From an uncultured Ectothiorhodospiraceae bacterium (lineage in GTDB: Bacteria > Pseudomonadota > Gammaproteobacteria > Nitrococcales > Nitrococcaceae), in contig CAJXKP010000002.1 of the NCBI GenBank assembly GCA_913055565.1, positions 56,243-120,242 of the forward strand: 64,000 bases of DNA. The letters are read 5' to 3'. The notes below the pieces were generated by a model. It saw only the letters and a list, made by a program, of their open reading frames with translations, made no database searches and had not been told where the DNA came from. Made by a program: the position numbers and the translations under genes. Positions 18,620 to 25,500 of this stretch are shown one piece after another. The first letter of the stretch is position 1. Each line of letters begins with the position of its first letter.

Positions 18620-19105
18620 TCAGATGTATTCCAGCGGTAGCTGGGTATTGTCGATAACTCGCCGCAGGACGAAGCTGGAATGGACGCCGCTGACCCCGGG
18701 GATGCGGGTGATCTTATTGAGCAGGAATGCCTGATAGGTATCTATGTCCGGGACCACGATCTTGAGCACGTAGTCGGCGGACTGGCCCGTAATGAGGTAG
18801 CACTCCTGGACCTCGCTGTAGGAGGCGACCTCGGCCTCGAACTCGGCGAATCGCTCCGGGGTATGGTGGTCCATGGCGATCTGGAGGATGACGGTGAGGT
18901 TCAGCCCGAGCTTGCGCCGTTCTAACAGCGTCACCCGCCGCAGGATGATGCCCGCGTCCTCAAGGGCCCGCACACGTCGCGAGCAGGGCGAGGCGGATAG
19001 GCCCACCTGGTCGGCAATCTGCTGATTGGTCAGGCTGCCGTCACGCTGGAGCAGCTCCAGGATATGGCGATCGATGTGATCGATATGAACGGGACGTGAT
19101 TCCAT
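18620..19105 (-). CDS. Lrp/AsnC family transcriptional regulator
   Basis: N-terminal winged helix (ILELLQRDGSLTNQQIADQVGLS, residues about 15-40) and C-terminal RAM/AsnC ligand-binding domain (VQECYLITGQSADYVLKI, about residues 95-115). Length 161 aa matches Lrp. Transcribed divergently from leuA across 188 bases with an A/T-rich stretch (19125-19175), so leucine-responsive control of leuA is a fair guess. Which amino acid it senses is not shown by the sequence. Confidence 0.9.
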   Translation of the reverse strand: MESRPVHIDHIDRHILELLQRDGSLTNQQIADQVGLSASPCSRRVRALEDAGIILRRVTLLERRKLGLNLTVILQIAMDHHTPERFAEFEAEVASYSEVQECYLITGQSADYVLKIVVPDIDTYQAFLLNKITRIPGVSGVHSSFVLRRVIDNTQLPLEYI

Positions 19106-19293
19106 GGCGCAAGGAACGACTAATTACTCGGGTTATTTTGATGATGATAGCTAAATAATCTGCCGTACTGGGGAAAAACGCAACCCTTTTGCGGGCGTTT
19201 CGCGTGATACTGATGTTGAAGTAACTGGATAAGACATTCGGCGCGCGGGGCCTGGGCCGGCGGCGCGCCCGCGACGGGAGGGCAATAACGGTC

Positions 19294-20967
19294 ATGGCTT
19301 TCGATCATCGTAAGTACCGCGCCTGCCAGCCGATCCCCAAGCCGGATCGCCGCTGGCCGGACCGTATTATTCAGCAAGCGCCGCAGTGGTGCGCCGTCGA
19401 CCTGCGCGACGGCAACCAGGCCCTGATCAAGCCGATGGACGTGGCGCAGAAGCAGCGCCTGTTCGATCTCCTGGTCAAGCTCGGCTACAAGCAGATCGAG
19501 ATCGGATTCCCGGCGGCCAGTCAGCCCGATTTCGGTTTCTGCCGCAAGCTCATCGAGGAGGACCGTGTCCCGGCTGATGTCCACATCCAGGTCCTCACCC
19601 AGGCGCGCGACGACCAGATCGAGCGCAGCTTCGAGGCTTTGGCCGGGGCGCCGCAGGCCATCGTGCATGTCTACAACTCGACCTCACGCGTGCACCGTGA
19701 GAAGGTCTTCGGTCTCGATCGGGCCGGGGTGCGCGAGATCGCGGAGAACGGCGCGCGCCGCGTCCAGGAGCTCGCCGCCGAGCACCCCGAGACGCGCTGG
19801 ACCTTCCAGTACTCGCCGGAGAGCTTCAGCGCCACGGAGCTCGACTACGCCTTGGAGGTGGTGGATGCCGTGACCGCGATCTGGCGTCCGGACCAGGGCC
19901 AGAACGTCATCATCAATCTGCCCCAAACGGTGGAGATGGGCCCACCCAATCTGTTCGCCGACCAGATCGAGTGGATGCACGATCATCTTGCCCGCCGCGA
20001 GCACTTCAGTATTAGCGTGCATACCCACAACGATCGTGCCGGCGCGGTTGCAGCTGCTGAGTTGGCGGTGATGGCCGGCGCTGATCGCGTCGAGGGCACA
20101 CTGCTCGGCAACGGTGAGCGCACTGGCAACATGGATCTGGTGACCATGGGGATGAATCTCTACGCGCAGGGGGTTGATCCCGAAATCGGCTTCGCCGGTA
20201 TGGCCGAGATCGTTGACGTCGTGGAATCGTGCACCGAGATCGAGACCCATCCGCGCCATCCCTACGCGGGTGAGCTGGTCTTTACCGCCTTCTCGGGCAG
20301 CCATCAGGACGCTATCCGCAAGACGCTGAATCAGCAGCGCGACGACGCCTACTGGGACGTGGCCTATCTGCCCATCGACCCCTCGGACCTCGGTCGCCGC
20401 TACGAGGAGGTGGTGCGCATCAACAGCCAGTCCGGCAAGGGCGGTGTGGCGCACATCCTGGAGCGCGCCTATGACGTCAACCTGCCGCGCTGGCTGCAGA
20501 TCGAGTTCGCCAAGGTCGTTCAGCAGGAGGCCGAGGGCACCGGCCGCGAGGTCGATGCCCCCACGGTGCACGCATTGTTCCAGCGGGACTACCTCCAGAC
20601 CCCGCCGGGCTGGGAGCTCAAGACCTACGACCTCTCGCGTACCGACGAGGGCGTCCGAGCCCAGGTCTGTGTGGGCGATGCGAGCGTCGAGCTGCAGGGT
20701 CAGGGCCACGGCGCCGTGGAGGCGGTGGCATCGGCACTGCAGCAGCGCTACGGCATTGCCCTGGCGGTGGAGGCCTACGAGGAGTTCGCGTTGGGCGAGG
20801 GCACCAATGCCAACGCCATGGCCTGTATCCGCGTCCAGGTCGACGGCGACCCCTACAGCGCGGCCGCACTGGCCGAGGACACGACCTCGGCAACGCTGCA
20901 GGCGCTACTATCGGCGGTGGCGCGGCGAGTTGCGGCCGCTGAACTCGACACTGCCGCTGTCATGTAG
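19294..20967 (+). CDS. leuA: 2-isopropylmalate synthase, long (LeuA2) form
   Basis: Condenses acetyl-CoA with 2-ketoisovalerate, the first step of leucine synthesis. Catalytic motif DLRDGNQAL near residue 37, metal-binding HTHNDRAGAV (about 246) and GNGERTGNMDL (about 270) are present. The C-terminal LeuA dimer or regulatory domain, which binds leucine, ends at the TAG at 20967. At 557 aa this is the long subgroup. No Leu-rich leader peptide was found upstream. A decayed copy of its last codons lies at 24345-24441. Confidence 0.94.
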   Translation: MAFDHRKYRACQPIPKPDRRWPDRIIQQAPQWCAVDLRDGNQALIKPMDVAQKQRLFDLLVKLGYKQIEIGFPAASQPDFGFCRKLIEEDRVPADVHIQVLTQARDDQIERSFEALAGAPQAIVHVYNSTSRVHREKVFGLDRAGVREIAENGARRVQELAAEHPETRWTFQYSPESFSATELDYALEVVDAVTAIWRPDQGQNVIINLPQTVEMGPPNLFADQIEWMHDHLARREHFSISVHTHNDRAGAVAAAELAVMAGADRVEGTLLGNGERTGNMDLVTMGMNLYAQGVDPEIGFAGMAEIVDVVESCTEIETHPRHPYAGELVFTAFSGSHQDAIRKTLNQQRDDAYWDVAYLPIDPSDLGRRYEEVVRINSQSGKGGVAHILERAYDVNLPRWLQIEFAKVVQQEAEGTGREVDAPTVHALFQRDYLQTPPGWELKTYDLSRTDEGVRAQVCVGDASVELQGQGHGAVEAVASALQQRYGIALAVEAYEEFALGEGTNANAMACIRVQVDGDPYSAAALAEDTTSATLQALLSAVARRVAAAELDTAAVM

Positions 20968-21367
20968 CTGGATGGAGGCTATCGCCATGATGGGTCAATG
21001 GATGGTTGTTGCCGGATCGCTATCCGCTTTCGTGGGCGTTGGGCTCGGGGCTTTCGGCGCCCACGGCCTGCGCGACCGGCTCGACGAGCGCATGCTCAGC
21101 GCCTGGGAAACGGCCGTGCAGTACCATCTCATCCACGCCCTGGCGCTGCTTATCGTAGCGGCGCTGGCGGCGCGTGCGGCGACGGTCCCGACCTCGGTTC
21201 ACGTCGCCGCCGGCTTGCTACTGGCGGGCCAGCTCCTGTTCTCGGGCAGTATCTATCTGCTGGCGACTACCGGCATGCGTTGGCTAGGGCCGATCACCCC
21301 CCTGGGCGGCGTGGCACTGATGCTGGGCTGGTTGGTCCTGGCCTGGGCGGCTGCTCGTGGTTTCTAG
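20862..21367 (+). repeat. Left copy of the leuA-tail/DUF423 duplication
   Basis: This segment (last third of the LeuA regulatory domain codons plus the whole DUF423 gene) is matched by 24327-24820 in the same orientation. The two copies differ at many third positions and by small indels, so they are not a recent duplication. This left copy is the intact one. Confidence 0.8.
20987..21367 (+). CDS. DUF423 family membrane protein
   Basis: Small protein of 126 aa with four hydrophobic spans, typical of the DUF423 (YgdD-like) family: GAFGAHGLRDRLD near residue 22, then SIYLLATTGMRWLGPITPLGG near residue 84. The start at 20987 follows GGAGG (20974-20978). It begins 19 bases after leuA and may be co-transcribed. 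Function of the family is unknown. Confidence 0.85.
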   Translation: MMGQWMVVAGSLSAFVGVGLGAFGAHGLRDRLDERMLSAWETAVQYHLIHALALLIVAALAARAATVPTSVHVAAGLLLAGQLLFSGSIYLLATTGMRWLGPITPLGGVALMLGWLVLAWAAARGF

Positions 21368-22000
21368 CGAGTGATGAGCGACAAAACATGGACCCGCTGA
21401 ACCATCCATCAAGGAGCTAGTGGCGCCGGGCTATTTGTTTACCTGGTTTAGTCTGCCTATCAATGGCAAGGCGGGTTCCGCGGTTGAAGCCTCAGCATGG
21501 CCGCTGTCGTCTTCTTAAGCTCCCGTTGATGCAAACGCTAGCGTACTGCCGTTACAAGGGTGGCTGACTACCCGTTAGTACAGCCGTTGAGCAGGGCGCC
21601 GTTCAACTGACTACCACCCGCGCCTTCGTCGGAGTACTGGGGTGATCCGACGTGAGGTTGGCTTGACACCCTCAGGCTCCCTCGGCACCGTCTCGCGCAC
21701 TATGGAATGTCAATGGAACGAAGCCAGATGGAACATGGCACTTCTAACCGCCAGCCGGTAACCACCTCCAAGCCTTCGACGCCATGGGGCTCGTTATTCC
21801 CCTCGAGCGACTCCATCACCCGATCGGATTGCGCGCCCAGTGACGCGCCGGGGCTACGGGATAACCTTTGGTTGACTCCGAGGGGGCGTACGCGTCGCTG
21901 GTACACCGGTTGCCGTTGGATGGGTGTAGGCGATTTGAAAGACCTGCGACTGACTAGGTTAAACCACGCAACTGTAGAGCTGATCTGAGGGAGCGAGATC
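21368..22000. other. Gene-poor left part of the accessory island
   Basis: The 633 bases hold no convincing gene. Overlapping frames on both strands between 21700 and 22002 (93-100 codons) are unlike any family I know, and the reverse one would cover the ribosome site of the Tae4-like gene. Near-direct repeats of CTGACTACC occur at about 21564 and 21607. Composition looks more A/T-rich than the surrounding genes. Confidence 0.5.
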
Positions 22001-22483
22001 ATGACGACCCGATTCCGAGCGCTGTGGAACGAACACCCAGGAGCTGGAAATTACCCTTGTGATGAAGACCGATTCCCAAACCAATGCGCGATACGGCTCG
22101 GAGCGGCGCTTGAACGGAATGGCATCCATGTGACGGAGCGTGGCGTGAGGACTTGCCGATCTCAATACGATTACGGTCACGAACCACCTCACGTGCTGTC
22201 AGCGCAGCAGTTGGCTAACCTGCTATGGAGAAACCCCAGTCTCCTGGGTCCAAATGTGACGAAGAGGCGATATACGTCGGACGGTGGAAAAGTCGCTATC
22301 CGTGGCCAGGACCTGAATCGCCGAAAAGGCGTCATCTTTATGCAGAACGGTTGGGGGAATACAGATCATATCGACCTTTGGGATGGCACGAATAGCACGA
22401 TCCAACTCCGTGGCGCCCGCCCTCAAGATCAAGGAGCCTACAAGACCACGTTTTGCCGAGCGATCCTTTTTTGGGAGTTTTAG
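22001..22483 (+). CDS. Tae4-family type VI amidase effector-like protein
   Basis: Predicted NlpC/P60-like amidase that cuts the peptide stem of peptidoglycan. The catalytic pair is visible: Cys29 in NQCAIRLGAAL and His123 in TDHIDLWDG; the PHVLSAQQLANLL helix between them is also a Tae4 hallmark. No signal peptide, as expected of a type VI cargo effector. The start ATG follows GAGGGAG (21987-21993). 160 aa, normal for the family. The next gene, 11 bases downstream, encodes a secreted protein that could protect the producer. No VgrG, Hcp or PAAR gene is in the window, so delivery would have to come from elsewhere. Confidence 0.85.
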   Translation: MTTRFRALWNEHPGAGNYPCDEDRFPNQCAIRLGAALERNGIHVTERGVRTCRSQYDYGHEPPHVLSAQQLANLLWRNPSLLGPNVTKRRYTSDGGKVAIRGQDLNRRKGVIFMQNGWGNTDHIDLWDGTNSTIQLRGARPQDQGAYKTTFCRAILFWEF

Positions 22484-22494
22484 GGGAAACGGCT

Positions 22495-23055
22495 ATGGGT
22501 GCGAAGGTTACGTTCCACCAATTGCGAGTGGCTACCGTTACTGTCGCCATGTCGGTCCTGCCTTGCCTTTCAGCGATGGCGGGTTCAGGCAATGCAACGT
22601 CATACGATGACTATGTGACGCGGACGGAGCTCACGGATCCACCACTTGAGTTGGCTAATCATGACGGTGACTGCATGATCCGTGTTGGTACCGACGGGCA
22701 ATGGCAGGCGGTGGGTATCGATGGTCCGTGCGGCTTCGTCCGCCGGGGTACGCCGAAAGCTCAGAGCTATGTCTACGAGGATGTGGGGCGCGTCTTCTTG
22801 ATTGCCGGCCCGGTTATTCAGAAACACCACCATATGACCGATGAGGACGAGGATCCGCCTCCATCTCCGGGAGGGAGAGCCACGCAGTGTTCTGACCAGG
22901 GCCGGCCGCTCATCTTTAACGATGGTGAATTGGTATGGCGGGATAAAAGAGGTACCCGAGGGGTTAGTTCGGTCTGCCACGAAGGCGGGCCCGATGAGAA
23001 GATCTTCTACATGTTCGCCCATCCGCCGCCTCAAGAGAAAGATAGGAAAGAGTAG
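22495..23055 (+). CDS. Secreted four-cysteine protein, candidate immunity partner
   Basis: Not recognised by sequence. A signal peptide spans about residues 1-29 (cleavage near AMA-GSG); the mature part has four cysteines (GDCMIRVG, DGPCGFV, TQCSDQG, SVCHEGG), suited to two disulfides, and an acidic/proline spot HHHMTDEDEDPPP. The ATG at 22495 follows AGGGG by 8 bases; an upstream in-frame start at 22453 would lie inside the amidase gene. Because the Tae4-like effector is directly upstream and acts in the periplasm, a periplasmic immunity role is likely. It does not look like the known Tai4 fold. 186 aa. Confidence 0.6.
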   Translation: MGAKVTFHQLRVATVTVAMSVLPCLSAMAGSGNATSYDDYVTRTELTDPPLELANHDGDCMIRVGTDGQWQAVGIDGPCGFVRRGTPKAQSYVYEDVGRVFLIAGPVIQKHHHMTDEDEDPPPSPGGRATQCSDQGRPLIFNDGELVWRDKRGTRGVSSVCHEGGPDEKIFYMFAHPPPQEKDRKE

Positions 23056-23555
23056 GGTAGTCGTGGGCCAAGGTTGTACGTGCCGAGCGGTTTCACTCGG
23101 TATGGCGACGGACTCCCGGGTCGGTCGGTGTTGCTTGCCGACTAGGTAGTGAGCAATGGTCTGAGTCGGCCGCTGCCGAGGTTGGCATGACACCACGAGT
23201 GAGTAGCATTGATGACGAAATCCGGCCGCGAGAACACATGAAGGCCAAGGGGCCACCATACAGAGTTAATCTGCGAAGTATTTCCGCCCACTTTCGTCAA
23301 TGGCCCTTGGGGCTTCCTAGGGGTCTATTCGACGATGTCGAGAGCCGGTTGAGGTGCTAACGGTGCTACGCTTTATACGGGGTTATTCCTAGGGAATTGC
23401 GTGGTTGCATGTTTAGTGGGGCGTCGGGCGTTCGGTAAGCGCTGTGGCCAGGTCAATTATCGGGCGTCGGTGCGTCGCCGCTTGTAGCAGGAGTCAAGTG
23501 GTTAACTAGTTGTCTTCCTTTGGTGCCCCAATGGAGTAACTTTTTAGGTGAAATC
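23056..23555. other. Non-coding 500-base gap in the accessory island
   Basis: No gene, tRNA or clear repeat was found. Short frames are interrupted on both strands. Composition is relatively A/T-rich near 23360-23410. It separates the amidase pair from the DUF1287 gene, so the latter probably has its own promoter here. Confidence 0.5.
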
Positions 23556-24143
23556 ATGCGCGTTCGATCCGTGCTTCTACTCATTGGCTTCACGCTATCG
23601 CTGCCCGTTGATGCGCAGTCTCTTTCCGAGCGCTTGGTCGAGGCCGGTCTAGAGCGTCTATCGCACTCTGTGACTTACGACGGCAGTTACCGTGATATCG
23701 ACTACCCGAGCGGTGACGTCCCCGATCACGTCGGGGTCTGCACGGATCTGGTTGTGCGTGCATATCGGGATGTTGGCATCGATCTGCAGCGACGGGTCCA
23801 TGAGGATATGGCAGCACACTTCGATGCCTATCCGCAGCAATGGGGCCTGGACAGCCCGGACCCAAACATCGACCACCGTCGCGTTCCGAATCTGCGTGTC
23901 TTCTTCGAGCGCCGTGGCCGGACTTTAGATCGAAGCGACGATCCAAGTGATTACCGACCCGGCGATATCGTGACATGGATGCTACCGGGTAATCGGCCTC
24001 ATATCGGGATCATATCGGACCGGCGAGCCGACGATACGGGCCATCCGCTCGTGATCCACAACATCGGCGGTGGCCCCGAACTCAGTGATATGTTGTTCCG
24101 CTACCGAATGACCGGGCATTATCGCTACCCGGCAAACGATTAA
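23556..24143 (+). CDS. DUF1287 family secreted cysteine peptidase/amidase-like protein
   Basis: A signal peptide (about residues 1-19, ending VDA-QSL) precedes a DUF1287 domain. The likely catalytic residues are Cys in GVCTDLVVRAY (about 67), His in RPHIGIISD (about 150) and His-Asn in VIHNIGGGP. The VHEDM and NIDHRRVPNL segments are characteristic. DUF1287 belongs to the NlpC/P60-like papain-fold group, so peptidoglycan hydrolysis is the likely activity, in the periplasm or outside. The start ATG follows AGGTGA (23546-23551). 195 aa. It shares the island with the Tae4-like gene. Confidence 0.8.
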   Translation: MRVRSVLLLIGFTLSLPVDAQSLSERLVEAGLERLSHSVTYDGSYRDIDYPSGDVPDHVGVCTDLVVRAYRDVGIDLQRRVHEDMAAHFDAYPQQWGLDSPDPNIDHRRVPNLRVFFERRGRTLDRSDDPSDYRPGDIVTWMLPGNRPHIGIISDRRADDTGHPLVIHNIGGGPELSDMLFRYRMTGHYRYPAND

Positions 24144-24344
24144 CCCTGACCATCCGCGGTTGAGCTAGGACTAGAGTTATCCTGTAGGGCGCGACGAAGG
24201 TCGGACGTGGAGCAGGCCTCGTTGGCGGTCAATGGCGCGGTGGCAGGCCTTTTAGGGGCCCACTCTCGATTCTGTGTCGGCAGCCGGACCGGGCCTCATG
24301 TGGCTAGTCCGCGAGAGGCCTCGCCTGCCGCACGCCCACTGATT

Positions 24345-24441
24345 GCCTGGCCGAGGACACCTCCGTTCGCTTCAAGCGCAGTTGTCGGCCTTGGCACGTC
24401 GCGTGGCGGCCGCCGATCTCGATAACGCGGCGGTGGTGTAG
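24345..24441 (+). pseudogene. Remnant of the 3' end of leuA
   Basis: The last codons read LSALARRVAAADLDNAAVV then TAG, matching the true LeuA end (LSAVARRVAAAELDTAAVM). Upstream the match continues in another frame (AEDT). It lacks everything before the last 30 or so codons and cannot be functional. Confidence 0.75.
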
Positions 24442-24475
24442 GATGTAGTACGGCCGGACAGTGGTGTGCTTTTGA

Positions 24476-24820
24476 CGGGTCGGTGTCGGCGTCAGCCTGG
24501 GCGCGTTCGGCGTCGACGCTCTGCGGGATCGCCCAGACGCGCGGATGCTTAGCGCCTGGGAAAAGGGTGTTCAGTACCATTTCCTCCACGCTCTGGCGTT
24601 ACTCATCGTGGCGGTGCTGGCGGCCCGCCTGGCGATAGTCCCGACCTTGCTGCATGTCAGCGCCGAACCGCTGTCGGCTGGTCAGATACTGTTCTCGGGC
24701 AGTATCTATCTGCTAGCGACCACCGGCATGCGCTGGTTGGGCCCGGTCACGCCGCTGGGCGGCGTGGCACTGATGCTGGGCTGGCTGGTCCTGGCTTGGG
24801 CCTTCTTACGCGTCGGATAG
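24476..24820 (+). pseudogene. DUF423 gene copy without its start
   Basis: The reading frame matches DUF423 from VGVG onward, but a TGA at 24473-24475 lies in frame just before it and the first membrane span with the start codon is gone. An internal ATG at 24545 could give 91 residues, without a good ribosome site. Compared with the intact copy at 20987 it has a two-residue insertion in the VGVG region and several hydrophobic exchanges. Confidence 0.7.
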
Positions 24821-24825
24821 GAGCG

Positions 24826-25500
24826 TCAAGATGGCAGATCGAAGATCCCGGCGGGCGTGACGGCAGCGCGCGCCTCGCCATCCACGGGGGCGCTGGCGTA
24901 ACCGCCGGTTAAGCCGCCAAAGGCGGGTAGCACGGTGCAACCGGGCATAAGGCGGAAGATGGGCACGCGCAGGCGGTCGCCGTCTGGGCCGCGCAGCGTG
25001 GTAACCGGGTGTTCGTGGCCGGCAAGGACGTGGCCATGGCTGCCGGTCAGCGGCTCGTGGCGCAGTTCGAACGGCGCCTCGCGAATGCCCTCGGGCTGCC
25101 AATCGATGGCCGAGGCGAGGGCGTCGGCGGCGGGGCGGTCGTGGTTGCCGCGAACCACGGTGAGTGTGAGCCGCTCATGATCCCCGCGCCAGGCCATGAA
25201 GGCGGCGACGAAGGGCTCGCCGGCCACTGGCGGCGCGTGGAAGAAATCCCCCAGAACCACTAGGCGCTCTAGGGCATGGCGCTCGATGAGCGCCGAGAGG
25301 CGAGCCAGGTCATCGCGACTGGAACCAGTTGGCACGGCGACGCCGCCGCGGCGCATCGCAGCGCCCTTGCCGAAGTGGGTATCGGCCACGAAGCCCGTGC
25401 GCTCGGCCGGCCAGATCAGTCCCGGGGCCGGGTCGAGCAACAGGGCCTCATCGGCCAGCTCGATGGGTAGGGGTCGCGGCGTGCGCGCTGAGCGGGTCAT
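24826..25500 (-). CDS. pdeM: Ligase-associated DNA damage response endonuclease PdeM
   Basis: Calcineurin-type metallophosphoesterase with the motifs DTHFGKG (about residue 40), VVLGDFFH (about 80), RGNHD (about 117) and the AGHEHP metal ligand (about 160). In the bacterial Lhr-Core/MPE/Exo/ligase clusters this protein acts as a manganese-dependent DNA nuclease or phosphodiesterase. Its ATG overlaps the helicase stop by four bases, so it is the last gene of the operon. 224 aa. Confidence 0.9.
   Translation of the reverse strand: MTRSARTPRPLPIELADEALLLDPAPGLIWPAERTGFVADTHFGKGAAMRRGGVAVPTGSSRDDLARLSALIERHALERLVVLGDFFHAPPVAGEPFVAAFMAWRGDHERLTLTVVRGNHDRPAADALASAIDWQPEGIREAPFELRHEPLTGSHGHVLAGHEHPVTTLRGPDGDRLRVPIFRLMPGCTVLPAFGGLTGGYASAPVDGEARAAVTPAGIFDLPS

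Larger units (their letters stand above)
24327..24820 (+). repeat. Right, decayed copy of the leuA-tail/DUF423 duplication
   Basis: Direct repeat of 20862-21367, starting near the CTGGCCGAGGACAC shared with leuA. Indels have destroyed the reading frame of the leuA part and the start of the DUF423 part. The encoded DUF423 residues agree at about 72 of 91 positions by hand count, so the copy probably derives from a related strain or an old duplication. Confidence 0.8.

Noticed and set aside
19106..19293. Leucine attenuator before leuA
   Set aside because: No short frame with a run of Leu codons followed by alternative hairpins.
19684..20709. 341-codon frame opposite leuA
   Set aside because: Antisense shadow of a conserved enzyme; no motif.
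21368..22000. Group II intron or insertion sequence remnant
   Set aside because: No domain V-like hairpin, reverse transcriptase, transposase or terminal inverted repeats could be identified.
21940..23510. GTTAAAC, GTTAATC and GTTAACT hexamer-like sites resembling integron attC ends
   Set aside because: No paired inverse core sites at attC spacing and no integrase; such heptamers occur by chance in A/T-richer DNA.
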